Source: Novilysobacter_A longmucuonensis (lineage in GTDB: Bacteria > Pseudomonadota > Gammaproteobacteria > Xanthomonadales > Xanthomonadaceae). From it: a stretch of 64,000 bases of DNA. The stretch is from assembly GCF_046600735.1 (NCBI RefSeq), contig NZ_JBJMAW010000002.1:310001-374000 (forward strand), in the 5' to 3' direction. A program made the position numbers and the translations under genes. Shown here in pieces: positions 61,736-64,000 of this stretch. The notes below the pieces were generated by a model. It was not told where the DNA came from and searched no databases. It was given only the letters and a program-made list of their open reading frames with translations. Each line of letters opens with the position of its first letter. The first letter of the stretch is position 1.

Positions 61736-63123
61736 AACCGCGCCTCCGGCAAGACCGCCGCCTGTGCCAGCTCGACCCGCAAGGTCCTGGCCAGCTCGGT
61801 GCGTGGCACCTCGAACTGGTCGGCGCGGCGCAGGTCCTTGATCGTCACCGTGCCGCGGGCGATCTCGTCCTCGCCGAGCACGGCGACGAAGCGGATGCCG
61901 GCGCGATCGGCGTACTTGAACTGCTTGCTCAGCTTGGACGATTCCATCACCACCTCCGTGTTGAGCCCGCCCTGGCGCAGCTCGGCCGCCACCGCCAGAC
62001 AGTGCGGCAGCGCGGCGGCGTCCATCTGCGTGACCAGCACCTGGACCGTGCTCTCGGCGGTATCGACCAGTCCGGCCTCGCGCAGTTGCCAGAACAGGCG
62101 GGTCAGGCCGATCGAGATGCCCACACCGGGCAGCTTCGACTTGCTGTACTGGCCGGCGAGATCGTCGTAGCGACCGCCCGAGCAGATCGAGCCGATCTGC
62201 GGGTAGTCATCCAGCGTGGTCTCGTAGACGGTGCCGGTGTAGTAGTCCAGGCCGCGCGCGATCGAGAAGTTCAGCGCGTAGTCGGACTCGGGCACGCCGA
62301 GCGCGCGGACCAGCTCGAGCACCTCGCGCAGCTCGTTTATGCCCTCGCGCAGGGCATCGTTGCCCTCCCCCAGCGCATCGAGCCGCGCCATCGCATCGGC
62401 GTGCGAGCTCGAGCGCACCCCGACGAACTCCAGGATCGTCGCAACCGCATCGTCGCCCAGCCCGAAATCCTCCCCGGTCAGCGTCTCGCGCACGTAGTCC
62501 GCACCGCGCTTGTCGAGCTTGTCGACCTCGCGCAACACCCGGGCCTGCAAGTCGGGCCCGGCGATGCCCTGGGCCTCGAAGAAGCCGCGCATCAGCTTGC
62601 GGTTGTTGAGCTGGATGGTGAACTTGCCAATTGCCAGTTCCGAGAACACAGCAAAGATCACCGCCGGGAACTCGGCATCGAAGCGCACGCTGAGCGCGTC
62701 CTTGCCCACCACGTCGATGTCGCACTGGTAGAACTCGCGGAACCGTCCGCGCTGCGCGCGCTCGCCGCGGTAGACGCGCTGCATCTGGTAGCGGCGGAAC
62801 GGGAATGCGAGGTCATGCTCGTGCTCGGCGACGTAGCGCGCCAGCGGCACGGTGAGGTCGAAGCGCAGCGCCAGTTCGGGTGGGCCGTCGCTGTTGGATG
62901 CCTTGCCGAGCGCGCCGGTCGACTGCACGAAATACACCTGGCGCTCGGTCTCGCCACCGGACTTGGTCAGCAGCACCTCCGACAGCTCCATCACCGGGGT
63001 CTCCACCGGCAGGAAGCCGAAGCGCTCGAAATTGCGCCGGATCGTGTCCAGCATGCGCTGGAAGGCGATCTGGTCACGGGGCAGCAACTCCATGACCCCG
63101 GGCGGGGTACGCGGCTTGATCAA
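61732..63123 (-). CDS. hisS: histidyl-tRNA synthetase
   Basis: A 463-residue class II synthetase. Motif 2 is FRRYQMQRVYRGERAQRGRF, the His-A/His-B regions are LDYYTGTVYETTLDDY and SICSGGRYDDLAGQYS, and motif 3 is GVGISIGLTRLFWQL. The family begins M-I-K-P-R-T-P-P-G; that point here is a TTG codon at 63121-63123 with GGAG before it, so a TTG start is assigned. There is no good ATG in that position. It charges tRNA-His in the cytoplasm. Confidence 0.93.
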   Translation of the reverse strand: MIKPRTPPGVMELLPRDQIAFQRMLDTIRRNFERFGFLPVETPVMELSEVLLTKSGGETERQVYFVQSTGALGKASNSDGPPELALRFDLTVPLARYVAEHEHDLAFPFRRYQMQRVYRGERAQRGRFREFYQCDIDVVGKDALSVRFDAEFPAVIFAVFSELAIGKFTIQLNNRKLMRGFFEAQGIAGPDLQARVLREVDKLDKRGADYVRETLTGEDFGLGDDAVATILEFVGVRSSSHADAMARLDALGEGNDALREGINELREVLELVRALGVPESDYALNFSIARGLDYYTGTVYETTLDDYPQIGSICSGGRYDDLAGQYSKSKLPGVGISIGLTRLFWQLREAGLVDTAESTVQVLVTQMDAAALPHCLAVAAELRQGGLNTEVVMESSKLSKQFKYADRAGIRFVAVLGEDEIARGTVTIKDLRRADQFEVPRTELARTLRVELAQAAVLPEARL

Positions 63124-63308
63124 GCGGGACTCCAGTGCGGCCGCTCGAGGGCGGGCGCCGATACAGGTTGAGGGCAATGCGGTGAGGCGCAATCAGACCG
63201 CACAGTCTAGCGGCAGCGCCCGCGCGGCCCTACCCCGGCGAGGCCCGACGGCTGACGACGCAAGGGCGCGTCGCAATGCCCTCGCTCGTGGATGGATGGG
63301 CCTGCCTA

Positions 63309-63337
63309 TTGCCTGCCCGATCCCGACTAGCTAAAAT
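63309..63337 (+). promoter_or_regulatory. sigma-70 promoter of tRNA-Pro
   Basis: TTGCCT (63309-63314), 17-base spacer, TAAAAT (63332-63337), 15 bases before the mature tRNA start. A good match by sequence and position. Confidence 0.75.
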
Positions 63338-63352
63338 GCGCGGCTCTGCTGT

Positions 63353-63429
63353 CGGGGTGTAGCTCAGCCTGGTAGAGCGCTACGTTCGGGACGTAGAAGT
63401 CGCAGGTTCAAATCCTGTCTCCCCGACCA
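63353..63429 (+). tRNA. tRNA-Pro (CGG anticodon)
   Basis: A 77-nucleotide cloverleaf with encoded CCA: acceptor CGGGGTG, D-loop GCTCAGCCTGGTAGAGC, anticodon stem CTACG and CGTAG around TTCGGGA (anticodon CGG), and T-loop GGTTCAAATCC. One pair in the acceptor stem (position 6-67) looks mismatched, as happens in proline tRNAs. It reads CCG codons. Confidence 0.96.
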
Positions 63430-63463
63430 TTCGGAATAAATTAGCCGAATCAAGCAGTTGATG

Positions 63464-63490
63464 AAAAGCCGGCTTAATGCCGGCTTTTTT
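63464..63490 (+). terminator. rho-independent terminator after tRNA-Pro
   Basis: AAAAGCCGGC and GCCGGCTTTT enclose TTAAT, followed by a T-run, 35 bases after the tRNA. Confidence 0.92.
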
Positions 63491-63574
63491 GTTGGCCGCG
63501 ACCAATGCGGCCGGCAGCGCTCGACATGTCAACGCTGGGCTGCCGGCCCAGCCTACTTCGGCCCGGATCGGCAG

Positions 63575-64000
63575 TTACGCCGCAGCGTCGACCTTGGCCA
63601 CGTCCGGGTGCCGCACCTGGCCCTCGCCGCGCACCACGTAGCGTTCGATCGTCAGCGACTCCAGGCCCATCGGGCCGTAGGCGTGCAGGCGGGTGGTCGA
63701 GATGCCGATCTCGGCGCCGAGGCCGAGGGTGCCGCCGTCGTTGAAGCGCGAGGAGGCGTTGACAACCACCGCCGAGCTGCGGATCTCGCGGATGAAGCGC
63801 TCGGAGGTGGCGCTGTCGGCGGTGGCGATGACCTCTGTGTGGTCGGAGCCGTGGCGCTGGATGTGGGCGATGGCCTGGTCGATCGAGTCGACCACGCGCA
63901 CGGCCAGGATCGGCGACAGGAACTCGGCCGCGAAGTCCTCCTCGGTGGCCGGCACCGCGCCGGGAAACAGCGCCCGGGTGCGGTCGCAGCCGCGGATCTC
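63575..64000 (-). CDS. proA: gamma-glutamyl phosphate reductase, C-terminal part
   Basis: The last 141 codons of a proline-synthesis enzyme, continuing past the window edge. IRGCDRTRALFPGAVPATEE, EDFAAEFLSPILAVRVVDSI and the C-terminal SSAVVVNASSRFNDGGTLGL with GAEIGISTTRLHAYGPMGLE (the ProA signature) are clear. It reduces gamma-glutamyl phosphate with NADPH. The catalytic Cys and cofactor domain lie outside. It is next to tRNA-Pro, probably by chance. Confidence 0.95.
   Translation of the reverse strand, partial: EIRGCDRTRALFPGAVPATEEDFAAEFLSPILAVRVVDSIDQAIAHIQRHGSDHTEVIATADSATSERFIREIRSSAVVVNASSRFNDGGTLGLGAEIGISTTRLHAYGPMGLESLTIERYVVRGEGQVRHPDVAKVDAAA

Noticed and set aside
59882..62170. 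762-codon open frame antisense to the lyase and hisS
   Set aside because: It spans two well-identified genes on the other strand and has shadow composition.

Overview
The window is GC-rich DNA that reads like a gamma-proteobacterium of the Xanthomonadaceae/Lysobacteraceae type (Lysobacter or Luteimonas-like). The grounds are gene content and order (fused hisIE, bifunctional hisB, a TrpR-like gene ahead of hisG, mtnB-mtnD-mtnC, leucine catabolism with isobutyryl-CoA mutase) and abundant REP palindromes of the TGTAGGAGCGGC type. No species can be fixed from the sequence alone.

Layout. (1) 0-3.8 kb: an RsbQ-like hydrolase beside the start of a PAS-domain gene, a deletion scar that removed the 3' halves of a histidine kinase gene and a PfpI/DJ-1 gene, a nucleotidyltransferase pair, and small secreted or unknown genes. 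(2) 3.8-15.2 kb: an accessory region built by REP-associated tyrosine transposases (RAYT, HUH/Y1 family). It holds one full-length copy, one internally deleted copy and several tail fragments, each ending in an AAGTGAACCTGACCCC- or AGTGCACTCTGACCCC-type terminus. These termini carry nested partial duplications that share one edge and differ in the other. Cargo or bystander genes include two secreted proteins with the same six-cysteine C-terminal module, an NhaP-type antiporter and a serine hydrolase. (3) 15.2-19.1 kb: PIN- and HEPN-motif proteins on one strand, a plausible uncharacterised defence or toxin island. (4) 19.3-39.6 kb: branched-chain (leucine) catabolism: icmF, leucine dehydrogenase, isovaleryl-CoA dehydrogenase, thiolase, both methylcrotonyl-CoA carboxylase subunits, methylglutaconyl-CoA hydratase, HMG-CoA lyase and an SDR dehydrogenase, interspersed with lipoproteins, a bactofilin and a PAS/GGDEF/EAL protein. 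(5) 39.7-48.3 kb: EfpL (YeiP), a Nudix hydrolase, three sodium-coupled transporters in a row, and the methionine-salvage genes mtnB, mtnD and mtnC. (6) 48.5-63.1 kb: a berberine-bridge-type oxidoreductase, the complete his operon hisGDCBHAF-IE preceded by a TrpR-like regulator, a 7TMR-DISM diguanylate cyclase, and a long aromatic amino acid ammonia-lyase translationally coupled to hisS. (7) 63.3-64 kb: tRNA-Pro(CGG) and the 3' part of proA.

How the parts work together. Leucine is deaminated by LeuDH, oxidised (the keto-acid dehydrogenase is not in the window) to isovaleryl-CoA, then taken through Ivd, MccA/MccB, LiuC and LiuE to acetyl-CoA and acetoacetate; IcmF could interconvert branched acyl-CoAs. 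The his genes overlap almost continuously and are probably one transcript, starting at a promoter whose -10 lies in a palindrome. REP sequences have also entered coding regions: in-frame inserts enlarge IcmF and HisH.

The strongest candidate for something undescribed is the recurring edge-anchored nested duplication at RAYT/REP termini, seen at about eight loci including a captured gene tail at 14.3-15.0 kb. The second is the PIN/HEPN cluster.
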